Origin: Fictibacillus nanhaiensis | Lineage (GTDB): Bacteria; Bacillota; Bacilli; Bacillales; Fictibacillaceae | Length of the DNA: 35,772 nucleotides | Direction of reading: 5' to 3' | NCBI GenBank assembly: GCA_016401345.1 | Contig: JAEACG010000013.1 | Span: forward strand, 1 to 35,772 | Shown here: piece after piece, positions 8,136 to 16,465 of the stretch | Position numbering within the stretch: the first letter of the stretch is position 1 | Layout of the letters: the number at the start of each line of letters is the position of its first letter | The notes under the pieces: generated by a model | What the model saw: only the letters and a program-made list of their open reading frames with translations | Database searches by the model: none | What the model was told of the DNA's origin: nothing | Program-made: the position numbers and the translations under genes

Positions 8136-8182
8136 ATATGCATATGCGGCTCACAGAAAGAGCTGTGTATGCATATTTTTAT
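8136..8182 (+). terminator. glmM terminator, long stem
   Basis: A stem of up to 17 bp (starting ATATGCATA, ending TATGCATAT, with several G-U pairs) closes on loop ACAGAAA. A T-rich tail follows. It ends the sigW-to-glmM block before the separate glmS promoter. Confidence 0.8.
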
Positions 8183-8234
8183 TATTATGGAACATTATGT
8201 TTCAATTTTTTCTCAGTTTGGGAAAGAATAATAA

Positions 8235-8263
8235 TTGACGGTTTTGAAAAACCCGTGTATGAT
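8235..8263 (+). promoter_or_regulatory. SigA-type promoter for glmS
   Basis: TTGACG (8235-8240), a 17-bp spacer and TATGAT (8258-8263). The start near 8270 lies about 53 nt before the predicted ribozyme cleavage point. Confidence 0.8.
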
Positions 8264-8323
8264 TATTTTTGTTTACTTCAAATAAAAGGAAGGAGTTTAC
8301 ACGTAATCATTCATCCAACCAAA

Positions 8324-8470
8324 GCGCCTGAACTGCTGACCGGGAAAAGAGCAGTTGACGAGGAAGAGGTTCATCGATATTTCGGCGGATGCCTCTCGGA
8401 ACATCACTTCCGTAAGCTTTTGTTCAAACCAGGTAAGGTGACTTCCTGTACAAAGACGAAAGCAAGTGAA
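8324..8470 (+). ncRNA. glmS ribozyme-riboswitch
   Basis: A self-cleaving RNA that uses glucosamine-6-phosphate as cofactor. The cut is expected between A8323 and G8324 at the start of GCGCC. P1 is AACTGCT (8331-8337) with AGCAGTT (8350-8356). The conserved core GTTGACGAGG, TATTTCGGCGGATGCCTC and later TTCAAACCAGG plus GGTGACTTCCTG match the B. subtilis element as recalled. Cleavage leaves a 5'-OH RNA that is degraded, which lowers GlmS when GlcN6P is plentiful. The 3' boundary is approximate. Confidence 0.95.
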
Positions 8471-8495
8471 AAAAATAAAAATAGAGAACATAGGT

Positions 8496-8557
8496 GGGGT
8501 TGTGAGCCCCGCTCACGGCCCCCCTTATGAAAGCCGTCAGCAGAGTGTGATGGCTTT
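8496..8557 (+). other. Two hairpins between the ribozyme and the glmS RBS
   Basis: First hairpin: 11-bp stem 8496-8506/8512-8522 (GGGGTTGTGAG with CTCACGGCCCC, two G-U pairs), with no T-run. Second: 10-bp stem 8530-8539/8548-8557 (AAAGCCGTCA with TGATGGCTTT, one G-U pair). The second ends at the base before AAGGAGG (8558-8564). Neither is part of the ribozyme core as I know it. Confidence 0.65.
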
Positions 8558-8574
8558 AAGGAGGACGTTTATTT

Positions 8575-10377
8575 ATGTGTGGAATCGTTGGATATATTGG
8601 GAATAATGACGCGAAGGAAATTCTTTTACGCGGATTAGAAAAATTAGAATACCGCGGATATGACTCAGCTGGTATCGCTGTACTTAATGAAGACGGAGTT
8701 CATGTGTTTAAGGAAAAAGGACGTATTGCAAATCTGCGTGAAAACGTAGATCTTGGGGTAGATGCATCCGTTGGAATCGGACATACACGCTGGGCTACAC
8801 ACGGAGTTCCAAGCCGAGTTAACTCTCATCCACACCAAAGTTCAACAGAGCGTTTTACACTTGTACACAACGGTGTAATCGAGAACTATGAACAGGTGAA
8901 GAAACAATACATCTCAGGTGTTGAATTGTTGTCTGAAACAGATACAGAAGTTATCGTTCAGCTAGTAGAATACTTTGTGAATGAAGGCATGGAAGTGGAA
9001 GAAGCATTCCGCCGTACATTGTCTGAATTAAAAGGTTCTTATGCGATCGGACTAATCGACAACCAAAACCCTGAAACCATCTATGTTGGTAAGAACAAGA
9101 GCCCGTTATTGGTAGGTAAAGGTGAAGGCTTTAACGTTATTGCAAGTGACGCAATGGCAATGCTTTCTCAAACTGATCAATACGTTGAATTAATGGATAA
9201 AGAAATCGTAATCGTGAAAAGTGACAGCTATACGATCAAAACTCTTGACGGTACAGTTGTTGAGCGCGCACCTTATACAGCGGAACTAGATGCAAGCGAC
9301 ATCGAAAAAGGCACGTATCCTCATTTCATGTTAAAAGAAATCGATGAGCAGCCTTTCGTAATGCGTAACATCATCAATCAATACCAAAATGAAAATGGCG
9401 ATCTTAAGTTAGATGACGATATCCGTGCTGCGATGAAAGACGCGGACCGTGTATATATCATCGCTTGCGGAACGAGCTACCACGCTGGTCTTGTTGGAAA
9501 ACAGCTGATCGAAAACATTGCTAACATCCCTGTTGAAGCACACATCGCGAGTGAGTTTGTTTACAACATGCCGCTTTTATCACAAAAGCCGTTGTTCATC
9601 TTCATCTCACAATCCGGTGAGACTGCAGATAGCCGTGCCGTGTTAGTTGAAGTGAAGAGACTTGGACACAAAGCATTAACAATCACGAACGTTCCAGGTT
9701 CTACACTTTCTCGTGAAGCAAACTACACGCTTAACTTGTATGCTGGTCCTGAGATCGCAGTAGCATCAACGAAAGCATACACAGCTCAAATCGCAGTACT
9801 GGCAATACTAGCTGTTGACTCAGCTCGTGCAAAAGGCATCGAGTTAGACTTCAATCCGCTGCAAGAGCTTGCGATCGTTGCAAACGCGATGGAAGTTCTT
9901 TGTGACCAAAAAGAAGAGATGGAGAAGATCGCACGCGAGTTCTTAGCTGTAACTCGTAACGCATTCTTCATCGGGCGTGCTGCTGACTTCTACGTATGTT
10001 TAGAAGCTGCACTAAAATTAAAAGAAATCTCTTACATCCAAGCAGAAGGTTTTGCTGGAGGAGAATTAAAGCATGGTACGATCGCATTGATCGAAGACGG
10101 AACACCAGTTATCGCTCTTGCAACTCAAGAGCATGTTAACTTAAGCATCCGTGGTAACGTGAAAGAAGTAGCGGCACGTGGAGCTTACACATGCGTGATC
10201 TCTATGGATGGTCTGCAAGAAGAAGGCGACCGTGTTGTTCTTCCGAAGATTCACCCATACTTGACGCCGTTAGTATCTGTACTTCCGATGCAGCTGATCT
10301 CTTACTACGCAGCGCTTCACCGCGACTGTGATGTAGATAAGCCGCGTAACCTTGCGAAGTCAGTAACAGTAGAATAG
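8575..10377 (+). CDS. glmS: Glutamine-fructose-6-phosphate aminotransferase
   Basis: Makes glucosamine-6-phosphate from fructose-6-phosphate with glutamine as amino donor, the entry step of amino-sugar synthesis. The 600-residue protein has an N-terminal class II glutaminase domain with the catalytic Cys directly after Met1 (MCGIVGYIG), then RWATHG and HNGVIENY. Two SIS sugar-isomerase domains follow ([18 protein letters not shown], then [20 protein letters not shown]) and the C-terminus ends [12 protein letters not shown], as usual. The ATG follows a consensus AAGGAGG. It has its own promoter and is controlled by the upstream ribozyme. Confidence 0.98.
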   Translation: MCGIVGYIGNNDAKEILLRGLEKLEYRGYDSAGIAVLNEDGVHVFKEKGRIANLRENVDLGVDASVGIGHTRWATHGVPSRVNSHPHQSSTERFTLVHNGVIENYEQVKKQYISGVELLSETDTEVIVQLVEYFVNEGMEVEEAFRRTLSELKGSYAIGLIDNQNPETIYVGKNKSPLLVGKGEGFNVIASDAMAMLSQTDQYVELMDKEIVIVKSDSYTIKTLDGTVVERAPYTAELDASDIEKGTYPHFMLKEIDEQPFVMRNIINQYQNENGDLKLDDDIRAAMKDADRVYIIACGTSYHAGLVGKQLIENIANIPVEAHIASEFVYNMPLLSQKPLFIFISQSGETADSRAVLVEVKRLGHKALTITNVPGSTLSREANYTLNLYAGPEIAVASTKAYTAQIAVLAILAVDSARAKGIELDFNPLQELAIVANAMEVLCDQKEEMEKIAREFLAVTRNAFFIGRAADFYVCLEAALKLKEISYIQAEGFAGGELKHGTIALIEDGTPVIALATQEHVNLSIRGNVKEVAARGAYTCVISMDGLQEEGDRVVLPKIHPYLTPLVSVLPMQLISYYAALHRDCDVDKPRNLAKSVTVE

Positions 10378-10395
10378 ATCATTTAATAGCACAAA

Positions 10396-10425
10396 AACCT
10401 CCTGTAGCGATACGGGAGGTTTTTT
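10396..10425 (+). terminator. glmS terminator
   Basis: An 11-bp stem AACCTCCTGTA/TACGGGAGGTT (one G-U pair) with loop GCGA and a six-T tail, 19 bp after the stop codon. Confidence 0.9.
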
Positions 10426-10479
10426 CATGCTTAAAAAAATCTTTTATAAAAAACTGATTTCTTTTTACTTCTGATGCAA

Positions 10480-10608
10480 GTTGATTGGAGCGGAAGGTTG
10501 CCGACTCCTATGGGACGAGCGGTCAGGTGGAGACTCCTAAGGGCGCAAAGCGGCAGGAGGCTCACCGGTCGCCCCATGGAAAGCGAGCAACCTGGAGCGG
10601 AAAGCAAC
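10480..10608 (+). repeat. Dispersed palindromic repeat, copy 1
   Basis: About 129 bp, bounded by GTTGATTGGAGCGGAAGG at the left and CTGGAGCGGAAAGCAAC at the right. The ends are imperfect inverted repeats of each other, and inner parts (GACTCCTATGGGACGAGCGG, GGAAAGCGAGCAACCTGGAG) can fold. Related copies lie at 24979-25079 (reverse) and 30773-30900. I recall this type of element as common between genes in Bacillaceae. It encodes no credible protein. Confidence 0.8.
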
Positions 10609-10646
10609 CACTTTCAAAGATCATACAACGGTTCAGTCATTTTAAA

Positions 10647-10675
10647 TTGTAAGAAAACCCTTTATTCTGTATAAT
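10647..10675 (+). promoter_or_regulatory. SigA-type promoter for the ABC exporter
   Basis: TTGTAA (10647-10652), a 17-bp spacer and a perfect TATAAT (10670-10675), 57 bp before the GTG start. Confidence 0.6.
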
Positions 10676-10731
10676 TGAGAATGGATTTCAATTAGTTGTA
10701 TTTCAATTAAAACAGTAAAGGAGGTCTATAC

Positions 10732-12441
10732 GTGTTAACTCGCTTTTTTGCTTATTATAGACCCTATAAGTGGTTGTTCATACTTGATTTTTCATGTGCC
10801 ATTCTTGTTGGAATTTTGGAATTGGCCTTTCCGTTAGCTGTAAACCAAGTGATCGATAAGCTTCTTCCTGATGGAAACTGGGAGATTATCTCTTTAGCTT
10901 GTCTTGGTTTGTTGCTTGTTTACCTTTTAAATACGTTTCTTCATTTTGTTGTCACGTACTGGGGGCACAAGCTTGGGATCAATATTGAAACAGATATGCG
11001 TCAGCAGCTGTTCACTCATATGCAGAAACTCTCGTTCGGCTATTATGATAACAATAAGACCGGTCATAGTATTTCTCGTCTTACGAAAGACTTGGAAGAG
11101 ATCGGAGAAGTTGCTCACCACGGGCCAGAAGATGTGTTTGTGGCGGTTATGACATTGATTGGATCGTTCGGCCTCATGTTAACGATCAATTGGAAGCTCG
11201 CTGTTTTGTCTTTTATCGTTATCCCTTTATTGATCATTCTAGCGATTTACTTTAATAAAAAAATGACGATCACGTTTAGAAAGATGTTTCAAGATGTAGC
11301 GGAGATCAATGCAAGAGTAGAGGACAGCATCGGTGGAATACGTGTTGTTCAGGCTTTTGCGAACGAAAAATATGAACAGGAAAAGTTTAGAGAAAACAAT
11401 AAGAAGTACCGTCTTACAAAGCTTCAATCCTATAAGATCATGGCTCAGAACGTTATGTCCAACTATGTTTTAATGAGGTTAGTTACCCTTTTCACCTTAT
11501 TGTTTGGAACATACTTTGTCATTTCAGGTGAATTAACGTATGGACAGTTTGTTGCTTTTATTTTGTTATCGAACATTTTGATCGGACCGATTCAAAAAAT
11601 AAACGCTGTGATTGAAAGCTATCCTAAAGGAATTGCCGGTTTTAAGCGGTTCGTTGAAATCATGGATACAGACCCAGATATAGCAGATTCAGAAGACGCT
11701 ATAGAAGTCGATTTAAAAGGGGCAATCCGTTATCAGGGTGTGACATTTGGTTATGAAGGTCACAGATCAGTTTTGAATAACATCGATCTATCCATTCGCT
11801 CTGGTGAGACTGTCGCGTTTGTCGGACCATCTGGCGCAGGGAAGACAACGCTATGCAGTTTGCTGCCTCGTTTTTATGATGTGCAAAATGGATCGATTAC
11901 AATAGACGGGATCAACATCCAAGAGATGAAGCTACAATCGTTACGAAAGCAAATCGGTATCGTGCAGCAAGATGTTTTTCTCTTTTCAGGTACGATCAAA
12001 GAAAATATTGCTTACGGTGACCTAAACGCGACCGATGCTGAAATTATGGATGCGGCGAAGAGAGCTCGATTGGATGATTTTATTAAAGATCAGCCAGAAG
12101 GACTCCAGGCAGTGATCGGCGAAAGAGGAGTCAAGCTTTCGGGCGGCCAAAAACAGAGACTAGCCATTGCTCGTATGTTCTTGAAAAATCCGCCGATCTT
12201 GATCTTGGACGAAGCCACATCTGCATTAGATACGGAAACAGAGGTTGCGATTCAAAAAGCCTTAGAAGAATTAACAGAAGGAAGAACGACACTCGTTATT
12301 GCACATAGACTTGCAACGATAAAAAATGCGGATCGAATCATGGTCGTGACGAATGAGGGAATTGCGGAACAAGGCAATCACCACGATCTGTTAGCATCAA
12401 AAGGAATCTATAGCCGATTACATGCAGCGCAATTTGGATGA
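10732..12441 (+). CDS. ABC exporter, fused membrane and ATPase domains
   Basis: A half-transporter of 569 residues that should act as a dimer. Six membrane helices occupy about residues 1-300. The ATP-binding domain has Walker A GPSGAGKTT (about 365), Q-loop IGIVQQDVF, signature LSGGQKQR, Walker B ILILDEATSALD and H-loop IAHR. The intracellular stretch YWGHKLGINIETDMRQ followed by HHGPEDVF recalls B. subtilis YwjA, a putative multidrug or lipid exporter, but the substrate is not known. The start is a GTG behind AAAGGAGG with eight-base spacing. It stands alone, between its promoter and a terminator. Confidence 0.9.
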   Translation: MLTRFFAYYRPYKWLFILDFSCAILVGILELAFPLAVNQVIDKLLPDGNWEIISLACLGLLLVYLLNTFLHFVVTYWGHKLGINIETDMRQQLFTHMQKLSFGYYDNNKTGHSISRLTKDLEEIGEVAHHGPEDVFVAVMTLIGSFGLMLTINWKLAVLSFIVIPLLIILAIYFNKKMTITFRKMFQDVAEINARVEDSIGGIRVVQAFANEKYEQEKFRENNKKYRLTKLQSYKIMAQNVMSNYVLMRLVTLFTLLFGTYFVISGELTYGQFVAFILLSNILIGPIQKINAVIESYPKGIAGFKRFVEIMDTDPDIADSEDAIEVDLKGAIRYQGVTFGYEGHRSVLNNIDLSIRSGETVAFVGPSGAGKTTLCSLLPRFYDVQNGSITIDGINIQEMKLQSLRKQIGIVQQDVFLFSGTIKENIAYGDLNATDAEIMDAAKRARLDDFIKDQPEGLQAVIGERGVKLSGGQKQRLAIARMFLKNPPILILDEATSALDTETEVAIQKALEELTEGRTTLVIAHRLATIKNADRIMVVTNEGIAEQGNHHDLLASKGIYSRLHAAQFG

Positions 12442-12462
12442 GTTGATTACTCCATTCATACG

Positions 12463-12495
12463 AGTCCCCTTTTCACATAGAGAAGGGGGCTTTTT
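12463..12495 (+). terminator. ABC exporter terminator
   Basis: Stem AGTCCCCTT/AAGGGGGCT (one G-U pair) followed by TTTTT, about 20 bp after the stop codon. Confidence 0.85.
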
Positions 12496-12576
12496 ATATA
12501 CGATAAGAAAGTACTACTCCTATAAAAGGAATAAAAGAGATGCTTGAGGAAGAATAAAGGAATATATAAAAAAGAA

Positions 12577-12608
12577 TTGACCATGTGGTGCACAACACGG
12601 TTTATGAT
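12577..12608 (+). promoter_or_regulatory. MerR-type promoter with operator in a 20-bp spacer
   Basis: TTGACC (12577-12582) and TATGAT (12603-12608) are 20 bp apart, longer than the usual 17. An imperfect 20-bp palindrome (12581-12600, CCATGTGGTG/CACAACACGG, 8 of 10 positions matching) fills the spacer. This is the classic arrangement for MerR proteins that untwist the promoter. Confidence 0.7.
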
Positions 12609-12632
12609 GAAATAGCAGGCGGTGAATGATAC

Positions 12633-12983
12633 ATGTATCGAGTAAGTGAGTTTTCAGAAATGACGGGATTGAGCAAAGAGACCCTTAGATATTATGCAGA
12701 AGTGAAGTTATTAGAGCCTGTCTATGTCGATCCTAAGAATAAGTATCGATACTACGATAACGGATCTTACTTAATTGCAATGATCCTAGCTCGTTTGAGA
12801 ACCTTTAACTTCACCATCCAAGAGATGCTTTCTGTTATTGAAGATGAATCCTTCGAGAATCTAGAGCACATATTAAACGAAAAAAAGAGAAATATTCAAC
12901 AAAAGATAGATGAACTATACGGCACGATAGATGAGATCGATCAATTTTTATTATGGGGAAAGGAAGAGGATGAAAAATGCTAA
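12633..12983 (+). CDS. MerR family transcription regulator
   Basis: A 116-residue regulator with the MerR winged helix-turn-helix at the N-terminus (MYRVSEFSEMTGLSKETLRYY, then PKNKYRYYDNGS) followed by a dimerisation coiled coil (about residues 72-105). The effector part is very short, with no Cys cluster for metals, so it is not a metal sensor of the MerR/CueR type. The start codon follows GGCGGTG. It overlaps the next gene by seven bases, and the operator upstream suggests autoregulation of the pair. Confidence 0.85.
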   Translation: MYRVSEFSEMTGLSKETLRYYAEVKLLEPVYVDPKNKYRYYDNGSYLIAMILARLRTFNFTIQEMLSVIEDESFENLEHILNEKKRNIQQKIDELYGTIDEIDQFLLWGKEEDEKC

Positions 12984-13438
12984 CGTGGAAAGAAGAGAGA
13001 ACGATACCAGTAAACATTGAAAGAGTTTGGGTGCTTTTTTCTGATGAGAATATTCAAAGGATCATGCCGAACGTTGTAGAGCATACACCAATTGAGAAGA
13101 AAGAGGGTGTGGTGGGTTCTACGTACAAGCAGTCCTATAAAGAAGGACGCAGGGTAGAAACGTATATCGTAGAAACGTTGGCATACGAAGATACTGTTAA
13201 TCGTAAGCATCTGGAAATCGGTTTTAGCTTGGCAAAAGCATTTGAGATTCAAACAGCGTTCACTCTTCTTAAAATGGATGAAAATACGACTCAGTTTGTT
13301 TATGAAGGTTCAAATAAAGGCATCAACTTTTTAGGGAAAGTGATGTTAAAAATTGCTGGAGACAAAAACAACAATAAAGTCGTTCATGATTTTATGGAGA
13401 CCGTTGAAAGAGAAAGCCTAACAAATGCGACAGTGTAA
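12977..13438 (+). CDS. SRPBCC (START-like) domain protein
   Basis: A 153-residue protein. The N-terminus MLTWKEERTIPVNIERVWVL and the late helix FMETVERES fit the SRPBCC/polyketide-cyclase-like fold, a helix-grip pocket that binds small hydrophobic ligands. No catalytic motif is visible. Its start overlaps the end of the MerR gene (ATGCTAACG within the last codons), so it is translated with the regulator. It is probably its target or ligand partner; this is inferred from context. Confidence 0.7.
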   Translation: MLTWKEERTIPVNIERVWVLFSDENIQRIMPNVVEHTPIEKKEGVVGSTYKQSYKEGRRVETYIVETLAYEDTVNRKHLEIGFSLAKAFEIQTAFTLLKMDENTTQFVYEGSNKGINFLGKVMLKIAGDKNNNKVVHDFMETVERESLTNATV

Positions 13439-13470
13439 AAACTCTCTGATCCATCTATGTATAACATGAT

Positions 13471-13503
13471 GTTTTATTTTCCATCCTAAAAGGTAGATAT
13501 AAT
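13471..13503 (+). promoter_or_regulatory. Promoter region of the YdaG-like gene
   Basis: A perfect TATAAT stands at 13498-13503 but lacks a good -35. Overlapping it is GTTTTA (13471-13476), 14 bp, then AGGTAG, a partial match (4 of 6) to the SigB -10 GGGTAT. B. subtilis ydaG is under SigB, so either reading is possible. Confidence 0.4.
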
Positions 13504-13530
13504 AGAGCCAAACTTTAAGGAGTGGATGAC

Positions 13531-13953
13531 ATGGATAAAGAACAGATGAAAAATAAAGTATTTGAAGTAGTAGACAAAAAACAGACAGGTGTGCTGGCAA
13601 CGGTAAAGAAAAACAAGCCACATTCTCGCTATATGACCTTCTTCCACGACGAACTCACATTTTACACGCCAACAAGTATCGAGACACATAAAGCGGACGA
13701 AATTCAAGATAATCCAAATGTTCACGTACTAGTCGGCTATGATGGAGAAGGATACAACGATCCTTACCTTGAAATCGAAGGAACAGCTACAATTCGAGAT
13801 GATCAAGGGTTAAAGGAAAAGTTTTGGAACGATCAAATGAAACATTATTTTGAAGGTTCGAATGATCCTAACTATATCTTGCTTGAAATCAAACCAAGCT
13901 TGATCCGACTTATGAATGACGGTGAACACGAACCACAAACATTAGAATTATAA
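13531..13953 (+). CDS. ydaG: General stress protein of the YdaG (pyridoxamine-phosphate oxidase-like) family
   Basis: A 140-residue single split-barrel flavin-binding domain. Its length and sequence fit B. subtilis general stress protein 26 (YdaG) as I recall it: TGVLATVKKNKPHSRYMTF, LTFYTPTSIETHKA and NDPNYILLEIKP. Members bind FMN or related cofactors; the reaction is not known. The ATG at 13531 was preferred to a GTG at 13522 because AAGGAGTG overlaps the GTG and is correctly spaced from the ATG. The gene is monocistronic. Confidence 0.85.
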   Translation: MDKEQMKNKVFEVVDKKQTGVLATVKKNKPHSRYMTFFHDELTFYTPTSIETHKADEIQDNPNVHVLVGYDGEGYNDPYLEIEGTATIRDDQGLKEKFWNDQMKHYFEGSNDPNYILLEIKPSLIRLMNDGEHEPQTLEL

Positions 13954-13957
13954 AAAT

Positions 13958-13991
13958 AAAGGCCTCTCTTTTGAATAAAAGAGGGGCCTTT
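13958..13991 (+). terminator. Hairpin after the YdaG-like gene
   Basis: A 15-bp stem (AAAGGCCTCTCTTTT with AAAAGAGGGGCCTTT, one G-U pair) and loop GAAT. The T-tail is short (TTTG), but the stem is strong enough to be a terminator, and the plus-strand A-run may serve the reverse strand. Confidence 0.7.
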
Positions 13992-14042
13992 GTACGTCTA
14001 AATTCTTAAAGAAAGACATTTGTAATAAAAAGGGGGATTAGT

Positions 14043-14537
14043 TTGAAAAAATGGGGGGCTTTATTTATTGCAGGTGTTCTTCTTACGGGGTGCTCTGAAA
14101 AAGAAGCTGAAAAGGAATCGAAGACCACGATTAAAGATGCGATCAAAAAAGATCATGTGGTCATTCAAAATCTTTCCGAAAAGGAAACTGAACTGATGAC
14201 AGGCGCGACTAAAACCGAGCATCTTGTTCCAATGTTCACCTTTTTAGATGATGTAAAAGCAGACAAAGAAAGCAAGCTGCAGATAACGGTCTTTTCTAAA
14301 AAAGGTGAATCGACAACGAGTGAATTGCACTATGTGAATAAAGATAAAACGATTTTCAGGAACAACAACAAGACATTCGGTATGCCAACTGGTGAGATTG
14401 AATGTAGCTATATTTTGGATTCCCCTCAAAACTTGATGGTAGATGGATGTACAACAGAAGTTTCTACACTATTAGTCGCCCTATTTAGTCCAAGAGATTT
14501 TAATCTAGCAAAAGCGGACTATAAAAGTCAGGAATAG
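14043..14537 (+). CDS. Putative lipoprotein, function unknown
   Basis: A 164-residue protein with a lipoprotein signal peptide: KK, a hydrophobic core, then the lipobox LLTGC with Cys at residue 17. The mature part is lysine/glutamate rich and has two further cysteines (about 121 and 136) that could form a disulfide. The start is a TTG behind AAAGGGGG. It opens a three-gene operon with two ABC permease genes, ending nine bases before the first. It is far smaller than oligopeptide-binding proteins, so it is not an obvious solute receptor. I do not recognise the family. Confidence 0.75.
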   Translation: MKKWGALFIAGVLLTGCSEKEAEKESKTTIKDAIKKDHVVIQNLSEKETELMTGATKTEHLVPMFTFLDDVKADKESKLQITVFSKKGESTTSELHYVNKDKTIFRNNNKTFGMPTGEIECSYILDSPQNLMVDGCTTEVSTLLVALFSPRDFNLAKADYKSQE

Positions 14538-14546
14538 GGGTTTATC

Positions 14547-15401
14547 ATGCCGTATATTTTAAAAGATAGTTTTCTATCAATGGTTCTTTCTGTCGTTGGA
14601 ATTATTCTATTAGGATCTGTTCCCTATATGTTCAGTGGGATGACATTCAACACTAGCGGTTATTTGGATGGAATAACTGAAATGTTTAGAGTCATGCTGA
14701 ACCCTGAAGAGATCATGTACTTTGCAGAAAGTGGTCCTTATCCGCTCTTTCCAAGCATGTGGGGAATCTATGGATACTCGGTTACCATTCTGTTTGCTGC
14801 ATTCTTTATAGCGATTATCGTAGCATTATTGTTTGCTCTATTCATATTCATGCTTCCATCGAGCTTAAAGAATAGAATAAGAGTATTTTCATTTGTTTTT
14901 GAATCGATTCCAGATGTATTAATCGCGATCGGTATACAGTTCTTTATCGTATGGTTCTTTAAGAAAACGAACATCTTATTATTTCAGATTGTATCTCTGT
15001 ACGATCAGAAGACGTATTTTGTTCCAATTTTATGCTTAACCATTTTGCCGACCTTTCTTATTTTGCGGATTCTATTATTAAACATAGAAGAAGAGTACGG
15101 AAAGCTTTACGTAGATACGGCAAGAAGTAAAGGAATGGGCCGCTTTCGAATCTTATGGCGCCATGTTCTTCCAAATACGTTGCTAAGTGTATTTCACCAG
15201 TCACGAAATATATTATGGTTTATGCTATCCAACCTGCTGATGATCGAATTTCTGTTTAATATTTATGGCATTACATCACTGATTAGGACTAGTGGAAATC
15301 CGGCAGTCTTTACGATCTCCATGCTGCTGCTATTTGTTCCGATGTTTCTTTTTTTCACATTGTTACGAGTGATCACGTTTAAGTGGGTTGGTGAAAAATG
15401 A
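14547..15401 (+). CDS. ABC transporter permease, DppB/OppB-like
   Basis: A 284-residue integral membrane protein with about six helices. The cytoplasmic EAA loop (EEYGKLYVDTARSKGMGRFR, then WRHVLPN) is the docking site for an ATPase subunit and matches the BPD_transp_1 family of peptide and nickel permeases. The RBS ATAGGGG precedes the ATG. It overlaps the second permease by four bases (ATGA). No ATPase and no classical solute-binding protein are encoded nearby. Confidence 0.8.
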   Translation: MPYILKDSFLSMVLSVVGIILLGSVPYMFSGMTFNTSGYLDGITEMFRVMLNPEEIMYFAESGPYPLFPSMWGIYGYSVTILFAAFFIAIIVALLFALFIFMLPSSLKNRIRVFSFVFESIPDVLIAIGIQFFIVWFFKKTNILLFQIVSLYDQKTYFVPILCLTILPTFLILRILLLNIEEEYGKLYVDTARSKGMGRFRILWRHVLPNTLLSVFHQSRNILWFMLSNLLMIEFLFNIYGITSLIRTSGNPAVFTISMLLLFVPMFLFFTLLRVITFKWVGEK

Positions 15402-16402
15402 TTAAAAATATATGGAAAGATCCTTTCTTTATTGTAGGATTCTTGTTTGTGTTTGGCCTTTTGATCGCTAGTTTCTATCATGAAATCGTGCTGGATAATG
15501 AAATTTATGAAGAACAGTATATACACGATGAAGAGGGAATGCCCAAAGAAAAGGCGCCTTTTGAACCGTCCAGTCTTTACTGGTTTGGCAGTGACCGGAT
15601 GGGAGCTGATCTGTTCTCTCAGATTATATCTGGAGCCAAATACACGATTGGTATCGCGCTAGTCGTCAGCTTGCTTAGGGTCGGTCTATCATTCATCGGA
15701 TCGTTTCTTTTGTGGAGAGCGGGAAGAGTGATGCCGTTTATAAAAGGATTATCTCAATCGTTCTATTACATTCCGTCAGCGTTGTTAATCTTTTTTATTG
15801 TAGGACCGATAATACAATTAGAAAACTACACATTTTGGGAGAAAGCATTTTTTGAGATGCTGTTAATTATAGCTATCGCTGTTCCGAACACGTCTATTCT
15901 AATAAAAGAAGAGATTAACCTGATCGAAAAAGAAGAGTTTATTACAAGCGCTAAATTAATGGGAGGTTCAAGAGTAAGAATTCTATCAAAACACATACTG
16001 CCCCATCTATGGCCAAAGCTGTTATTGATCTATGTACAACAAGTGATTGCTGTCCTCCTTTTGTTAGCTCACCTAGGAATATTAGGCGTATTCTTTGGAG
16101 GAACAACGATGAGGGAGTTTACAACGGAATATGAAATACCAGTATCAGACTCCAATGAATGGTCAGGGCTGATAGGAGGGTATTATTATCAGCTTCGTTT
16201 AGCACCATGGCTCGTGTTCTTTCCAGTGTTCAGTTTTGCCGCTGTCATATTAGCATTTAATTTTATGGGAGAGGGCATCAAACGGTCAGTGAACAAGCTG
16301 CCTATCCCCAAAAAGGTGAAAAGCAAGGGTGAACGAAAGCCAAACATTAGCTTGGTAGAAAAAAATTCATTTGTATTTTTATCACGAAAGAAGACAGGTT
16401 GA
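15398..16402 (+). CDS. ABC transporter permease, DppC/OppC-like
   Basis: A 334-residue partner permease. One N-terminal helix (about 9-28), an extracytoplasmic loop with the OppC-like WFGSDRMGADLFSQIISGAK, then helices and the EAA loop EKEEFITSAKLMGGSRVRIL, followed by HILPHLWP. A basic cytoplasmic tail of about 40 residues closes it. The ATGA overlap with the upstream gene implies coupled translation and a heterodimer. What it transports is not visible. Confidence 0.8.
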   Translation: MIKNIWKDPFFIVGFLFVFGLLIASFYHEIVLDNEIYEEQYIHDEEGMPKEKAPFEPSSLYWFGSDRMGADLFSQIISGAKYTIGIALVVSLLRVGLSFIGSFLLWRAGRVMPFIKGLSQSFYYIPSALLIFFIVGPIIQLENYTFWEKAFFEMLLIIAIAVPNTSILIKEEINLIEKEEFITSAKLMGGSRVRILSKHILPHLWPKLLLIYVQQVIAVLLLLAHLGILGVFFGGTTMREFTTEYEIPVSDSNEWSGLIGGYYYQLRLAPWLVFFPVFSFAAVILAFNFMGEGIKRSVNKLPIPKKVKSKGERKPNISLVEKNSFVFLSRKKTG

Positions 16403-16423
16403 ACCAGCACATGATTCCAAATT

Positions 16424-16457
16424 AAAAAGGCAAAGAGCATAGACTCTTGCCTTTTTA
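16424..16457. terminator. Bidirectional terminator
   Basis: Stem AAAAAGGCAA(A)GAG/CTCTTGCCTTTTT with one bulged base and loop CATAGA. T-runs lie on both strands. It serves the permease operon and the converging YjcZ-like gene. Confidence 0.8.
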
Positions 16458-16465
16458 ACGAACTA

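Noticed and set aside
8138-8530. Open frame of 130 codons upstream of glmS
   Set aside because: It covers the glmM terminator, the glmS promoter and the whole glmS ribozyme. It has no RBS and no family resemblance.
10474-10674. Open frame of 66 codons between glmS and the ABC exporter
   Set aside because: It is the translation of palindromic repeat copy 1 and the exporter promoter.
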